A stretch of 64,000 bases of DNA from Albidovulum litorale (lineage in GTDB: Bacteria; Pseudomonadota; Alphaproteobacteria; Rhodobacterales; Rhodobacteraceae), in assembly GCF_025751495.1 (NCBI RefSeq), contig NZ_JAOWKZ010000005.1:62001-126000 (forward strand). The letters run 5' to 3'. This document shows positions 8,016 through 16,529 of the stretch, one piece after another. Made by a program: the position numbers and the translations under genes. The first letter of the stretch is position 1. Each line of letters begins with the position of its first letter. A model generated the notes under the pieces. That model was not told where the DNA came from, did not search any database, and saw only the letters and a program-made list of their open reading frames with translations.

Positions 8016-9347
8016 TCATCGTGACATGAGATATTCCGCAACAGCCTGATATGCGGGCAGCGATGTCGGATCGATAAAGCCGTTCTGCGCCTGCGGGAAC
8101 GAGGCGAACCGGACGAGAACCATATCGGCTGTCGGATCGACATAGATCGTCTGCCCGTGAACGCCGCGTGCTGCAAAGGCGCCGTGATCGTTGTGGAAGA
8201 CCCACCACTGGCTGGTGTAGCTGCCATTCGGGATCGTGGGGAAGCCCGCGAACTTTGCCGGGTCCCCGCCGGCGCGGATATTGTCCACGACATCGGCCGG
8301 GAAAAGGCGCTCGCCGTTGATCTCGCCCGCGTTCAGCATCAGCAGACCGAGCCGGCCGAGGTCGCGCAGGCCGGCCGAAATGCCGCCGCCAGCGAAGGGC
8401 ACGCCCTTGCCGTCGACCGTCTGGTAGGCGTCCTGTTCGGCACCCATGCGCCGCCAGAGCCGTTCAGAGGCAAGCTCGGTCACTGACTTGCCCGTGACGC
8501 GGCTGATCATCCAGCCGAGCATATCGGAGTTAATGGTCTTGTAGTGGAACTGATCGCCGTGATTGCCCTCGGGCTTCACCTGCTGAAGGTATTCCCAATA
8601 CCCGTCCGGGCCCTCATAACCTTCGGGCTTGGGCAACGGACTTGCCGCCCTGGAATAAAGCCAGATGTCGGCATTGGGGTCGGAGTAGTTTTCCGAATAC
8701 TGGACGCCGGTCGTCATATCCATGACTTCCCGTACGGTCGCGGTGGCAAAGGCGCTGTCGCCGATCTCGGGGATGATGTCGCGGACCAGTGCCGTATCGT
8801 CGAGAACACCCTCGGCCACAAGGATCTCTCCCAGAAGGCCGGTGACGGACTTGGTCATCGACATCGCCGCGTGCTTGCCGTCCTCGGCGAGGCAGCCGAA
8901 ATAGCGTTCGTAGACCACGCGGTCCTTGTGCAGAATGAGGATGCCGTCGGTGTAGTTGGCGTAGAGAGATTGCTCCCACGTCATCGGCGCGTCGCCATCG
9001 ATCGGGGTGAAGGTCAGTGCATCAATTTCACGCGCTGTCTCGGCGAACTCGGCGGGCGTCAGATAGTCGAGCGGTACCGGTGCGCCGAGGCCGCGGCTGA
9101 CTTCTTCGGTCGGCAGGAACTCGCGCAGGTGGCAGACCGACCAGCGCAACTTGGGAAAGCTGAAAAAGTTTGAGTCCGGCTGGGTGATGAGCTTGTCCGG
9201 CGGCGGTGGGAAACCTTCCATCCAGCCCATGACCCGCGGGTCCGAGTCCTGGGCCGAAAGCGGCGCGTTCTGGGCCGTGGCCATTGACGTCACGCTCATA
9301 CCGAAACTGACCGCGATCAGAGCTGCCTTAGAAATTGAAGACGACAT
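8016..9347 (-). CDS. Serine hydrolase, class C beta-lactamase/NylB-like
   Basis: A 443-residue protein with an N-terminal signal peptide (to about residue 26, MATAQ). It belongs to the beta-lactamase-related serine hydrolases: the nucleophile motif is SMTK (SxxK), the tyrosine motif is YSEN (YxN), and the C-terminal HGQTIYVDP takes the place of KTG. The arrangement YERYFGCLAEDGKHAAMSMTKS recalls 6-aminohexanoate-dimer hydrolase (NylB) and esterases of that group more than true beta-lactamases. It probably hydrolyses an amide or ester in the periplasm. Its first 20 nt overlap the end of the barrel gene, indicating translational coupling. Confidence 0.87.
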   Translation of the reverse strand: MSSSISKAALIAVSFGMSVTSMATAQNAPLSAQDSDPRVMGWMEGFPPPPDKLITQPDSNFFSFPKLRWSVCHLREFLPTEEVSRGLGAPVPLDYLTPAEFAETAREIDALTFTPIDGDAPMTWEQSLYANYTDGILILHKDRVVYERYFGCLAEDGKHAAMSMTKSVTGLLGEILVAEGVLDDTALVRDIIPEIGDSAFATATVREVMDMTTGVQYSENYSDPNADIWLYSRAASPLPKPEGYEGPDGYWEYLQQVKPEGNHGDQFHYKTINSDMLGWMISRVTGKSVTELASERLWRRMGAEQDAYQTVDGKGVPFAGGGISAGLRDLGRLGLLMLNAGEINGERLFPADVVDNIRAGGDPAKFAGFPTIPNGSYTSQWWVFHNDHGAFAARGVHGQTIYVDPTADMVLVRFASFPQAQNGFIDPTSLPAYQAVAEYLMSR

Positions 9348-10770
9348 TTACGAATCCTCCAGTCCACGGGTCAGCGTTTTGGCCGATGACGTTGTCTATC
9401 CCCGTACCTGGGAAGGAGACGGAAGCGCCGGCCGTCAGAAAAGTGTTTCGGTTGATGATGCGGCTGTATTCAAGGAAGATGTCATCAGCGAGATGCGCAT
9501 CCGTCACGCCTGACACAACATTTCCGTTGATGTCCACACGGGTCGCCTGGCCGAACTGGACAGGGCTGTTCAACTCGTTCGCCCGGATGTGCGCGTACCG
9601 CAGTGTCAGGGTATCCTGCCGTGTCGGCTGGACCCTGAGTGCCAGCGTGAGCGCGTTCGCGTTCGAGTTGATAAAGGTCGAGGCCGATTTGGACCCTGTC
9701 GCCCAAGCGCTGGGGCTGCCCTGATAGTAGAGCGGATCGAACCGTTCGAGTTTCGACGTGTTCGGATCATCCCCCGAAAAGGTCTGGTAGCCCAGTGTGA
9801 GGTTTGGCGACCATGGCAAGCCTGCAAACGTATAGCCGGCCGTAAGGCGACCGGCCCAGGCCTCCATGTCGATCCGGTCATTCCATTGGTAGGCGAGGTC
9901 GCTCGTAAAGGTCCAGTTTTCCAGGCCGCCTGAGAAAGGGTTCGTCTTGGCGTAAATGTTCAGGGTCTTGGTGTCTTCCCGAGCGCCGGGCGTTACCGTG
10001 GGCGCGCCAACGCCGCCGGGTGCTGCCTGAGGGTACGGAGAGTCGGATTTGAGCACGTCCACGAATGTGGCCCCGAGATAACCGCCCCTTGGGTCATCCA
10101 TGCGCAGATCGACACCTGCGAGTTGGTTGCCGCCGTCGGTGGATGGCAACTCGTTCGGGTCCAGATAGAACGCCGTCCCGGTGACGTTCCCGTAGGTCAG
10201 GCGTCCGATTGCGGCCATTTCCCAGGCCTTGCGTGGGCCGAACTTCAGCGCGCCGCGTTCGAAACCGCTGGTCCCTCCGCTTGCGATCAGCATGCCGGTC
10301 CCGAGGGTCAATTCGCGTGCACCGAGCGACACATCGTAGGAAAGGCCGCTGCCCTGATCGCCGCGGATGGCGAGATAGGCCTCTTCGAGCGTTGTAGCGC
10401 CGGTGTCGCCCGTGTCGAAGGCGTCGGTGCCCAGCGTATAGGACGATACAGCCGAGAGTTTGCCATAAACCACGGCACCTGCGTCGAGCTGATACTCGAA
10501 GCTGATACCGGGTTTGATATACACTTCCAGCCAGTTCGTGTCAGGGTCATACCCACTGCCCGGCGCGGTCGTCGCGGCGAGGTCCCAGAACAGGTTCTGT
10601 TCGCTGACGGCGTTAAAACCAAATTGCAGGTGACCGCGCACGGTCAGGCCATTCGAGTCGTGGAAGAGCATCGCGTCCCGGTCCTGGGCCTGAGCCGGCA
10701 CCGCCGCCCAACACAAAATAAGAACGGCGCCCGCCCTCATCTCTGCCATAGAGTTCCGAAAACGGCTCAA
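9328..10770 (-). CDS. Outer-membrane beta-barrel, alginate-export/porin-like
   Basis: A 480-residue outer-membrane protein. After a signal peptide (ILCWAAVPAQAQ) the whole chain alternates aromatic and polar residues in beta-strand fashion and ends in the barrel-type terminal ...FVNVVFNF. The segment RYAHIRANELNSPVQFGQA resembles the alginate-export barrel family. I chose the TTG at 10770 because a perfect AGGAGG lies 7 nt upstream; ATGs at 10800 and 10749 are less well supported. It probably admits the substrate of the two periplasmic hydrolases encoded next, which is inference from context. The Shine-Dalgarno sequence lies directly after the TAA of the small ORF upstream. Confidence 0.8.
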   Translation of the reverse strand: MSRFRNSMAEMRAGAVLILCWAAVPAQAQDRDAMLFHDSNGLTVRGHLQFGFNAVSEQNLFWDLAATTAPGSGYDPDTNWLEVYIKPGISFEYQLDAGAVVYGKLSAVSSYTLGTDAFDTGDTGATTLEEAYLAIRGDQGSGLSYDVSLGARELTLGTGMLIASGGTSGFERGALKFGPRKAWEMAAIGRLTYGNVTGTAFYLDPNELPSTDGGNQLAGVDLRMDDPRGGYLGATFVDVLKSDSPYPQAAPGGVGAPTVTPGAREDTKTLNIYAKTNPFSGGLENWTFTSDLAYQWNDRIDMEAWAGRLTAGYTFAGLPWSPNLTLGYQTFSGDDPNTSKLERFDPLYYQGSPSAWATGSKSASTFINSNANALTLALRVQPTRQDTLTLRYAHIRANELNSPVQFGQATRVDINGNVVSGVTDAHLADDIFLEYSRIINRNTFLTAGASVSFPGTGIDNVIGQNADPWTGGFVNVVFNF

Positions 10771-10783
10771 CGCGCGCCTCCTC

Positions 10784-11158
10784 TTATCTTCCCGATCCAT
10801 GCGCTTTTGATCGAACACGTTTCCCCATCCCACCTCGCCTCGTGACAGGGTTACGCAACAGCTGCGGGTTTGGATCAATCAATTCAGTGAAGTAAGTCTG
10901 ACCGTCCACGGGATATTCCTCCAACAGGAATTCGAATCCGACCCAACGAAGGGGCGGATGATGAGACCAATGATAATCACGGACAATCTGAGTAATGGCA
11001 TCCTTGCCGAGCACGAGGCAGGTGCGAAGTGCGCAGACCTGCGTTTTAAGTGCCCCGACGGAGGCCAGTACAGCGGTCGTGCAAAGGTTGGCCGAAAGCG
11101 CGTCGCGGATTGCCCGTCTGTCTGCGATCATGCGGCCGATTACCCCCCAACGTTGCAT
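10784..11158 (-). CDS. Small ORF of unknown function upstream of the barrel gene
   Basis: A 124-codon ORF with coding-like codon choice and no recognised domain. It is basic at the C-terminus (MGKRVRSKAHGSGR) and contains a central HWSHHPPLRWVGFEFLLE stretch. Its TAA stop is immediately followed by the AGGAGG of the barrel gene, which suggests co-transcription and coupling. No Shine-Dalgarno sequence is seen at this ATG; an internal ATG at 11131 is an alternative start. A TTGACA (11192-11187) and CATAAT (11166-11161) lie upstream, but the 20-nt spacer is too long to be convincing. It could also be a degraded regulator remnant. Confidence 0.4.
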   Translation of the reverse strand: MQRWGVIGRMIADRRAIRDALSANLCTTAVLASVGALKTQVCALRTCLVLGKDAITQIVRDYHWSHHPPLRWVGFEFLLEEYPVDGQTYFTELIDPNPQLLRNPVTRRGGMGKRVRSKAHGSGR

Positions 11159-11299
11159 TGATTATGCCGCATGCATTGGGCTGCCTTGTCAATTCGGGCG
11201 GCGCGTTCTTTGCGTCATTGCCGTTTGATTGATCGCGAGGCGATGCTTTTGCTCAATAATTTGGCGTTTTGCGTGGAAAAGCGGTGCCGCTGCTGCCCG

Positions 11300-11707
11300 T
11301 CATTCCCACCAGCGGTCAATCTCGGCAATGTCCTCGTCCGACCAGCCGAAATGGTGGGCGAGTTCGTGGACCATGATATGCGCGACGAGTTGGCCGAGCG
11401 AGACATTTCCGCGTTCGGCCCATTCGTCCAGGATCGGGCGCCGGAAAAGCCAGATCGTGTCGGGCCGGTCAACGACGTCCATCACCGACTTCTCGGTCAG
11501 CGGAATACCGTCATAAAGACCGGTCAATTCAAACGGGTTTTCAATGTTCATCTCGTCGAGGAAATCCTCGGGCGGAAAGTCCTCAATCCGGATCATCACC
11601 GCGCGCGCGGGCGTGGCGAACTGGGCCGGCAGGTCAGAGACCGTCGCCCGCGCCATCTGTTCGATCGTGTAAAGGTCGGGCGCTGTGCGCCCCAGCCAGT
11701 CGTTCAT
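11300..11707 (-). CDS. Zincin-like metallopeptidase family protein
   Basis: A 135-residue protein of the small zincin-like family (formerly DUF1025). It holds the zinc-protease motif HELAHHFG (HExxH) close to the C-terminus, preceded by the family-typical GLYDGIPL and IWLFRRPILDEW segments. No signal peptide is seen, so it is cytoplasmic. Peptidase activity has not been clearly shown for the family. It is transcribed divergently from gltX, with 76 nt between the starts. Confidence 0.9.
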   Translation of the reverse strand: MNDWLGRTAPDLYTIEQMARATVSDLPAQFATPARAVMIRIEDFPPEDFLDEMNIENPFELTGLYDGIPLTEKSVMDVVDRPDTIWLFRRPILDEWAERGNVSLGQLVAHIMVHELAHHFGWSDEDIAEIDRWWE

Positions 11708-11783
11708 ACGTCTCTCCTAACCCTCCCTCATATGGACAAAATGCGCGTCCTGTGAAAGAGGGGGCGCGACAGGAGACCTATCC

Positions 11784-13106
11784 ATGACCGTGACCCGCTT
11801 CGCCCCGTCGCCCACCGGCTATATCCATGTGGGCAACCTGCGCACCGCGCTGATGAACTATCTGATCGCCCGCAAGACCGGCGGCACCTTCATCCTGCGT
11901 CTGGATGACACCGATCAGGAACGGTCGAAGCAGGAATATGCGGACGGGATCAAGGCGGACCTCGACTGGCTTGGCCTGCACTGGGACCGGGTCGAGAAGC
12001 AGTCGGAGCGGCTGGGCCGCTATGCCGAGGTGGCGGAAGAGTTGCGCGGCTCGGGCGATCTTTACGAAGTGTTCGAGACGCCGACTGAGCTTGATCTGAA
12101 GCGCAAGAAGCTTTTGAACATGGGCAAGCCGCCGGTCTATGACCGGGCGGGTCTGGGCCTGTCGGCGGCGGAGAAGGACAAGCTGAGGGCGGAGCGCGAC
12201 GGCTATTGGCGCTTCAAGCTCGACCAGCAGCGGACGGAGTGGACCGACGGTATCCTGGGCGATGTGTCGATCGACACCGCTTCCGTGTCGGACCCGGTCT
12301 TGATCCGTGCGGATGGTCAGGTGCTTTACACTTTCGCCTCGTCGGTGGACGATATCGACATGGGCATCACCCATATCGTGCGTGGTGCCGACCATGTGAC
12401 CAACACGGCGACGCAGGTGCAGATCATGCGCGCGATGGGCGGCACGCCGCCCGCATTCGCGCATCATTCGCTGCTGACCGGCCCGCAGGGTGAGGGCCTG
12501 TCAAAGCGGCTTGGCACGCTTTCCTTGCGCGATCTGCGGGCGCAAGGCGTGGCCAAGGAGGCGCTGCTGAGCCTGATGGCGCGGCTCGGCTCCTCGCAGC
12601 CGGTGGAACTGATGATGTCCCTGGACGAGATTGCCGACGGGTTCGAGCTCAGCCAGTTCGGCGCGGCGCCGACCAAGTTCGATGCCGAGGATCTGTGGCC
12701 GCTGACCCGTGCCCGCAATCAGGCGCTGCCCTTCGAGGCGGTGAAGGACCGGATCGCGAGCCTTGGCGTGCCAGCAGAGATGGCCGAACGCTTCTGGCGC
12801 GTCGCGTCGCAGAACATCACGAAGCTCGATGATCTCGGCGCGTGGTGGGTGCTTTGCCGCGACGGCGCGGAGCCGGTGATCGCGCCGGAGGATGCGGAGT
12901 TCGTGGCCGAGGCGATGTCCATGCTGCCCGAGCCGCCATATACCGAGGCGACCTGGGGCGAGTGGACCACTGCGGTGAAGGAAAAGACCGGCCGCAAGGG
13001 CAAGGGGCTGTTCATGCCCTTGCGCCATGCGCTGACCGGTCAGCCGCACGGTCCGGAAATGGCCGAGCTGATGCCGCTTCTGCAGAAGGTCCGGGCGAAG
13101 GGTTAA
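11784..13106 (+). CDS. gltX: Glutamate--tRNA ligase
   Basis: Charges tRNA-Glu with glutamate. The 440-residue product is a short-type bacterial GluRS with the class I signatures FAPSPTGYIHVGNLRTAL (HIGH region HVGN) near the N-terminus and LSKRLG (KMSKS equivalent) near residue 240. The C-terminal helical anticodon-binding domain ends GKGLFMPLRHALTG. Many alphaproteobacteria carry two GltX paralogues, one of which charges tRNA-Gln; which one this is cannot be read directly. It is followed by a hairpin and faces pepT. Monocistronic. Confidence 0.96.
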   Translation: MTVTRFAPSPTGYIHVGNLRTALMNYLIARKTGGTFILRLDDTDQERSKQEYADGIKADLDWLGLHWDRVEKQSERLGRYAEVAEELRGSGDLYEVFETPTELDLKRKKLLNMGKPPVYDRAGLGLSAAEKDKLRAERDGYWRFKLDQQRTEWTDGILGDVSIDTASVSDPVLIRADGQVLYTFASSVDDIDMGITHIVRGADHVTNTATQVQIMRAMGGTPPAFAHHSLLTGPQGEGLSKRLGTLSLRDLRAQGVAKEALLSLMARLGSSQPVELMMSLDEIADGFELSQFGAAPTKFDAEDLWPLTRARNQALPFEAVKDRIASLGVPAEMAERFWRVASQNITKLDDLGAWWVLCRDGAEPVIAPEDAEFVAEAMSMLPEPPYTEATWGEWTTAVKEKTGRKGKGLFMPLRHALTGQPHGPEMAELMPLLQKVRAKG

Positions 13107-13149
13107 AGCGTTTAGGGTTGTGGTTGAAACAACGCAAACCTGAAACGCT
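13107..13149 (+). terminator. Hairpin after gltX
   Basis: Directly after the gltX stop, AGCGTTT (13107-13113) pairs with AAACGCT (13143-13149). The stem extends inward through AGG/CCT with a bulge and an inner GTTG/CAAC. It is followed by ATAAT rather than a T-run. Probable 3' end of gltX mRNA. Confidence 0.5.
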
Positions 13150-13161
13150 ATAATCGGTCCG

Positions 13162-13186
13162 GCAAGCTGGGTCGAAACCCAGTTGC
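13162..13186. terminator. Palindrome abutting the pepT stop
   Basis: Arms GCAA-g-CTGGGT and ACCCAG-TTGC enclose a CGAA loop; the only flaw is one bulged base. It touches the pepT stop codon at 13187 and lies between convergent gltX and pepT. On the minus strand it opens with GTAAGCAACTGGG, resembling the palindromes at 5940 and 52910. Likely a bidirectional terminator. Confidence 0.55.
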
Positions 13187-14428
13187 TTACCTTGGCGCCG
13201 CCCGCTCCGCGATTTTCAGGAACAGTTGCGTTGCCACCGCCATGTCCTGCACGCTGATCCATTCCAGCGGTCCGTGAATCTCCTGCATGCCGGTGAAGAG
13301 GTTGGGGCAGGGCACGCCCATTTCGGTCAGCCGCGACCCGTCGGTGCCGCCCCTGACCGGTATCGAGACCGGTTCAAGCCCAAGGTCCCGGCAGGCTGCG
13401 TGGGCAAGCTCCACCGGTGCCATGTCCTTTTCCAGCCAGTAGCGCATGTTGCGGTATTGCGGCCTGATCTCGCATTTGATTTCGGCCCTCGGTTCGGTCG
13501 CCTGCACCGCAGCGCAGACCTGTCGAAGCAATTCGCCCTTGGCGGCCAGCCCGTCGCGCTCGAAGTCCCGCAGGATGATTTTCATGACCACCTCGGCGGC
13601 CGAGCCCTTCATATCGTAGATATGGATGAAGCCCTCGCGGTCCTCTGTCGTTTCGGGTGTCATCGTCACATGGGGCAGGGTCTGGACGATCTTCGCGGCG
13701 AGATGGAGCGCGTTGACGAGCTTGCCCTTGGCCCAGCCGGGATGGATCGAGACGCCTGTCACGGTCACCGTCGCGCCATCGGCCGAGAAGGTCTCGTACT
13801 CAATCTCACCCACTTCACCGCCATCGAACGTATAGGCGAAATCGACGCCGAGATCGGCGGGCAGGCGCACGTCGACGCCCGCGCCGATTTCCTCGTCCGG
13901 CGTGAAGGCGATGCGGATCGGACCATGCGGGATGTCCGGATTGGCAATGAGGTGGCGCGCGGCGGTCATGATGACCGAGACGCCTGCCTTGTCATCGGCG
14001 CCGAGAAGCGTCGTGCCGCTGGCGGTGATGATGTCATGGCCGGACTTCTGGCCGAGATAGGGCGAGACCTCGGGTGTCAGTGTCAGGGTTGGCGCGTCGG
14101 CGAAGCTGATCGCGCCGCCATTGTAGTTGCGATGCACGACCGGTTTGACCCCGGTCGCGTTGAATTGCGGCGCGGTGTCGACATGGGCGAGAAAGCCGAT
14201 CGTCGGCGCGTTTTCCGCCGTGGCCGGGATCGTGGCGAGCACCGCGCCGTAGTCGGTCAGCCGCACGTCCGTGGCGCCGATCGCCGTCAGTTCGTCAATG
14301 AGAAGCCGCTGAAGGTCGAGTTGGATCGCGGTGCTGGGCTGTGTTCCCGTGCTATCGTCACTTTGCGTGTCGATGGCGGTGTAGCGCACAAGACGTTTTT
14401 CCAGTTCGCGGTCGAAATCCGTTCTCAT
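13187..14428 (-). CDS. pepT: Peptidase T (tripeptide aminopeptidase)
   Basis: Zinc-dependent cytoplasmic aminopeptidase that removes the N-terminal residue from tripeptides. The 413-residue length is typical of PepT. Metal-site motifs of the M20 family are FLAHVDTAPQFN, TTLLGADDKAGVSVI and the catalytic FTPDEEIGAGVD. The C-terminal RGGTDGSRLTEMGVPCPNLF completes the fold. The ATG at 14428 is preceded by GGAGAACGAGG. It lies 14 nt after the stop of a gamma-glutamylcyclotransferase gene; the two are probably co-transcribed and both act on small peptides or glutathione-type compounds. Confidence 0.96.
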   Translation of the reverse strand: MRTDFDRELEKRLVRYTAIDTQSDDSTGTQPSTAIQLDLQRLLIDELTAIGATDVRLTDYGAVLATIPATAENAPTIGFLAHVDTAPQFNATGVKPVVHRNYNGGAISFADAPTLTLTPEVSPYLGQKSGHDIITASGTTLLGADDKAGVSVIMTAARHLIANPDIPHGPIRIAFTPDEEIGAGVDVRLPADLGVDFAYTFDGGEVGEIEYETFSADGATVTVTGVSIHPGWAKGKLVNALHLAAKIVQTLPHVTMTPETTEDREGFIHIYDMKGSAAEVVMKIILRDFERDGLAAKGELLRQVCAAVQATEPRAEIKCEIRPQYRNMRYWLEKDMAPVELAHAACRDLGLEPVSIPVRGGTDGSRLTEMGVPCPNLFTGMQEIHGPLEWISVQDMAVATQLFLKIAERAAPR

Positions 14429-14442
14429 CCTCGTTCTCCGGG

Positions 14443-15012
14443 TCAAACCTTTCGGCGCTTGAGGCCGAGGGCGTCGATATGATGATCGACCAGTCGCCGT
14501 TCCGCCGCGCTGGTCTCCTGATGCCGGGGATAATGCGGCGATGCACGGTCGTCGAGGAGCGATGTCCAGTTCGCGGTGGTGTTGAAGAAACGCGCAACGC
14601 CCGCCTCGCCGAATTCGCGCAGGAAACCCTGTACGACGGTATCGAGATAGCTGAGCAGGATCGGGTGGTGGTTCGCGGCCACGCCATGGACATCGTCCAC
14701 CGCGTAAATCTCGATCCGGTGCGCCCAGAGGGGCGCGGTGGTGACATGGTCGTGCGCGACGGGGTGACGCCGATAGGCGGCCTCGCGCTGGTCGAGAAGC
14801 GCCCAATTGTCATCGGGCACGGCGGCGATCAGCCCGTCGATCTGTCCGTCGGCGCGTTCGGCCGAGAGATAAGGCCAGTCGCGCAGCCGCGTATGCCGCC
14901 AGACCCGGCGCCAGCCTGTCAGCGTCACTGCTTCGCCCGGCGCGTAGTCATGCGTCGCCCGGTTCACGAGCGAGCCGTAGCCGAAGAAGGCGGGGTGGAG
15001 ATCGTTTGCCAT
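14443..15012 (-). CDS. Gamma-glutamylcyclotransferase-family protein
   Basis: A 189-residue cytoplasmic protein with the GGCT-like N-terminal signature FFGYGSLVN. The family forms 5-oxoproline from gamma-glutamyl amines or peptides, using an active-site Glu; candidates occur in the DQREAAYRRH segment. The C-terminal half (SYLDTVVQGFLREFGEAG) is typical of the longer bacterial branch. I chose the ATG at 15012 (MANDLHP), where the conserved region begins. It is upstream of pepT with a 14-nt gap. A second, ChaC-like family member lies at 39585-40124. Exact substrate unknown. Confidence 0.85.
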   Translation of the reverse strand: MANDLHPAFFGYGSLVNRATHDYAPGEAVTLTGWRRVWRHTRLRDWPYLSAERADGQIDGLIAAVPDDNWALLDQREAAYRRHPVAHDHVTTAPLWAHRIEIYAVDDVHGVAANHHPILLSYLDTVVQGFLREFGEAGVARFFNTTANWTSLLDDRASPHYPRHQETSAAERRLVDHHIDALGLKRRKV

Positions 15013-15142
15013 GCGCTGATCCTTGGCGCGGCGGCAGTGGATGCGCAAGCATGTTTCAGCAGACATGCGCTAACACGCAAGAATGTATCCCATTGCATAC
15101 AGGCTTGCCAGAACGGTGGCGAACCGGGTATTCAGGCTATGT

Positions 15143-15305
15143 CAGATCCGGGAGAATCCGGAGGGGCCGCACGGCCCCGTCTGGTGCCGAAGGAGCAACC
15201 GCCCCGGTAAACTCTCAGGCGCAAGGACCGGTCTGACGGCTGAAACTCTGGAGAGAGCCCGATGGGCCGCCGAAGGGATAACGATCTCAGGCGAAAGGAC
15301 AGAGG
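15143..15305 (+). promoter_or_regulatory. Tandem glycine riboswitch upstream of gcvTHP
   Basis: Two successive glycine aptamers are recognisable. The first runs from about 15143 to 15237, with GGGAGA, GCCGAAGGAGCAA and the hallmark AACTCTCAGGCGCAAGGACC. The second runs from about 15247 to 15305, with CTGGAGAGAG, GCCGAAGGGATAAC and ATCTCAGGCGAAAGGACAG. A short linker separates them. The element is directly upstream of the glycine cleavage operon, the classical target, where glycine binding turns expression on. Confidence 0.95.
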
Positions 15306-15307
15306 GG

Positions 15308-15345
15308 GCATCGGAACGGGCGGTCTTGACCGCCCTTGGCGATGC
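15308..15345 (+). promoter_or_regulatory. Hairpin between glycine riboswitch and gcvT (expression platform)
   Basis: Outer arms GCATCG/CGATGC and inner arms GGGCGGT/ACCGCCC with a CTTG loop form a strong stem directly after the second aptamer. No T-run follows. The hairpin lies 38 nt before the gcvT ATG and probably belongs to the expression platform, acting on transcription elongation or ribosome access. Confidence 0.55.
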
Positions 15346-15382
15346 CGGACACCATAGACCGGCGTGACAGAGGGAGGACGGC

Positions 15383-16510
15383 ATGGCCGATCTGAAGCGT
15401 ACGGTTCTATACGACCTGCATATCGAGCTTGGCGGCAAGATGGTGCCCTTCGCGGGTTACGAGATGCCGGTTCAATATCCGATGGGCGTGATGAAGGAGC
15501 ATCTTCACACGCGCGCGGCGGCGGGGCTGTTCGACGTCAGCCATATGGGCCAGATCCTGATGAGTGCGAAGTCGGGCGCGGTCGAAGACGCGGCTTTGGC
15601 TTTGGAAAAGCTGGTACCGGTCGATATCCTCGGGCTGAAGGAAGGCCGCCAGCGTTATGCACTTTTCACCAATGACGAGGGTGGGATTCTGGATGACCTG
15701 ATGGTCGCCAATCGCGGCGATCATCTGTTCCTGGTGGTCAACGCGGCCTGCAAGGATCAGGATTTCGCCCATCTGAAGGCGCATCTGGGTGATACCTGCG
15801 ATCTGGGCATGGTCACCGACCGCGCGCTTCTTGCGCTTCAGGGACCGGCAGCTGAGGCGGCGCTGGCCCGGCTGGTGCCGGATGCGGTCGATCTGAAATT
15901 CATGGATGTCGCCATCCGCCAATGGGATACGGCCGAGCTGTGGATTTCGCGGTCTGGCTATACCGGCGAGGACGGGTTCGAAATCTCGGTGCCTGAGAAA
16001 TTTGCGGTCAGCTTTGCCCGCGCGCTTCTGGCGATGGAAGAGGTTGCGCCCATCGGGCTCGGCGCCCGCGATTCGCTGCGGCTGGAAGCTGGCATGTGCC
16101 TTTACGGTCATGACATCGACACCACCACGAGCCCGGTTGAGGGTAATGTGACCTGGGCGATCCAGAAGGCACGGCGGGCAGGTGGTGCCCGTGAGGGTGG
16201 CTTCCCGGGCGCGGCGCGCATCCTGAAAGAACTGGCCGAAGGTCCCGCCCGCCGCCGCGTCGGGCTGCGCCCCGAGGGCCGTGCGCCGATGCGCGAGGGG
16301 ACGGAAGTGTTCGCCAGTGCCGAAGGCGGTGCTGCCATCGGCGCGATCACCTCGGGCGGCTTCGGCCCCTCGATCGAAGCACCGATGGCGATGGCCTGTC
16401 TGCCCGCCGATCTGAGCGAAGGCACTGTTGTTTACGGCGAGGTCCGGGGCAAGCGTCTGCCGGCCGTCATCTCGCCCATGCCATTCCAACCCAACCAATA
16501 CAAACGTTAA
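15383..16510 (+). CDS. gcvT: Glycine cleavage system T protein (aminomethyltransferase)
   Basis: Transfers the methylene group from the aminomethyl-lipoyl arm of GcvH to tetrahydrofolate, releasing ammonia. The 375 residues match the family length. Diagnostic stretches are [17 protein letters not shown] near the N-terminus, [32 protein letters not shown] and [26 protein letters not shown] precedes the ATG. First gene of gcvT-gcvH-gcvP, controlled by the tandem glycine riboswitch upstream. Confidence 0.97.
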   Translation: MADLKRTVLYDLHIELGGKMVPFAGYEMPVQYPMGVMKEHLHTRAAAGLFDVSHMGQILMSAKSGAVEDAALALEKLVPVDILGLKEGRQRYALFTNDEGGILDDLMVANRGDHLFLVVNAACKDQDFAHLKAHLGDTCDLGMVTDRALLALQGPAAEAALARLVPDAVDLKFMDVAIRQWDTAELWISRSGYTGEDGFEISVPEKFAVSFARALLAMEEVAPIGLGARDSLRLEAGMCLYGHDIDTTTSPVEGNVTWAIQKARRAGGAREGGFPGAARILKELAEGPARRRVGLRPEGRAPMREGTEVFASAEGGAAIGAITSGGFGPSIEAPMAMACLPADLSEGTVVYGEVRGKRLPAVISPMPFQPNQYKR

Positions 16511-16529
16511 CCAGCAGGGGAAAAGACCC

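Noticed and set aside
8016-9347. A beta-lactamase resistance gene
   Set aside because: SxxK and YxN are shared by many serine hydrolases; the protein resembles NylB/esterase-type members and sits with a porin and an MBL hydrolase. No basis for a resistance claim.
10958-11228. Plus-strand frames of 60-77 codons in the barrel-operon upstream region
   Set aside because: Several overlapping short frames without homology or ribosome-binding sites; the minus-strand ORF at 10784-11158 explains the open frames better.
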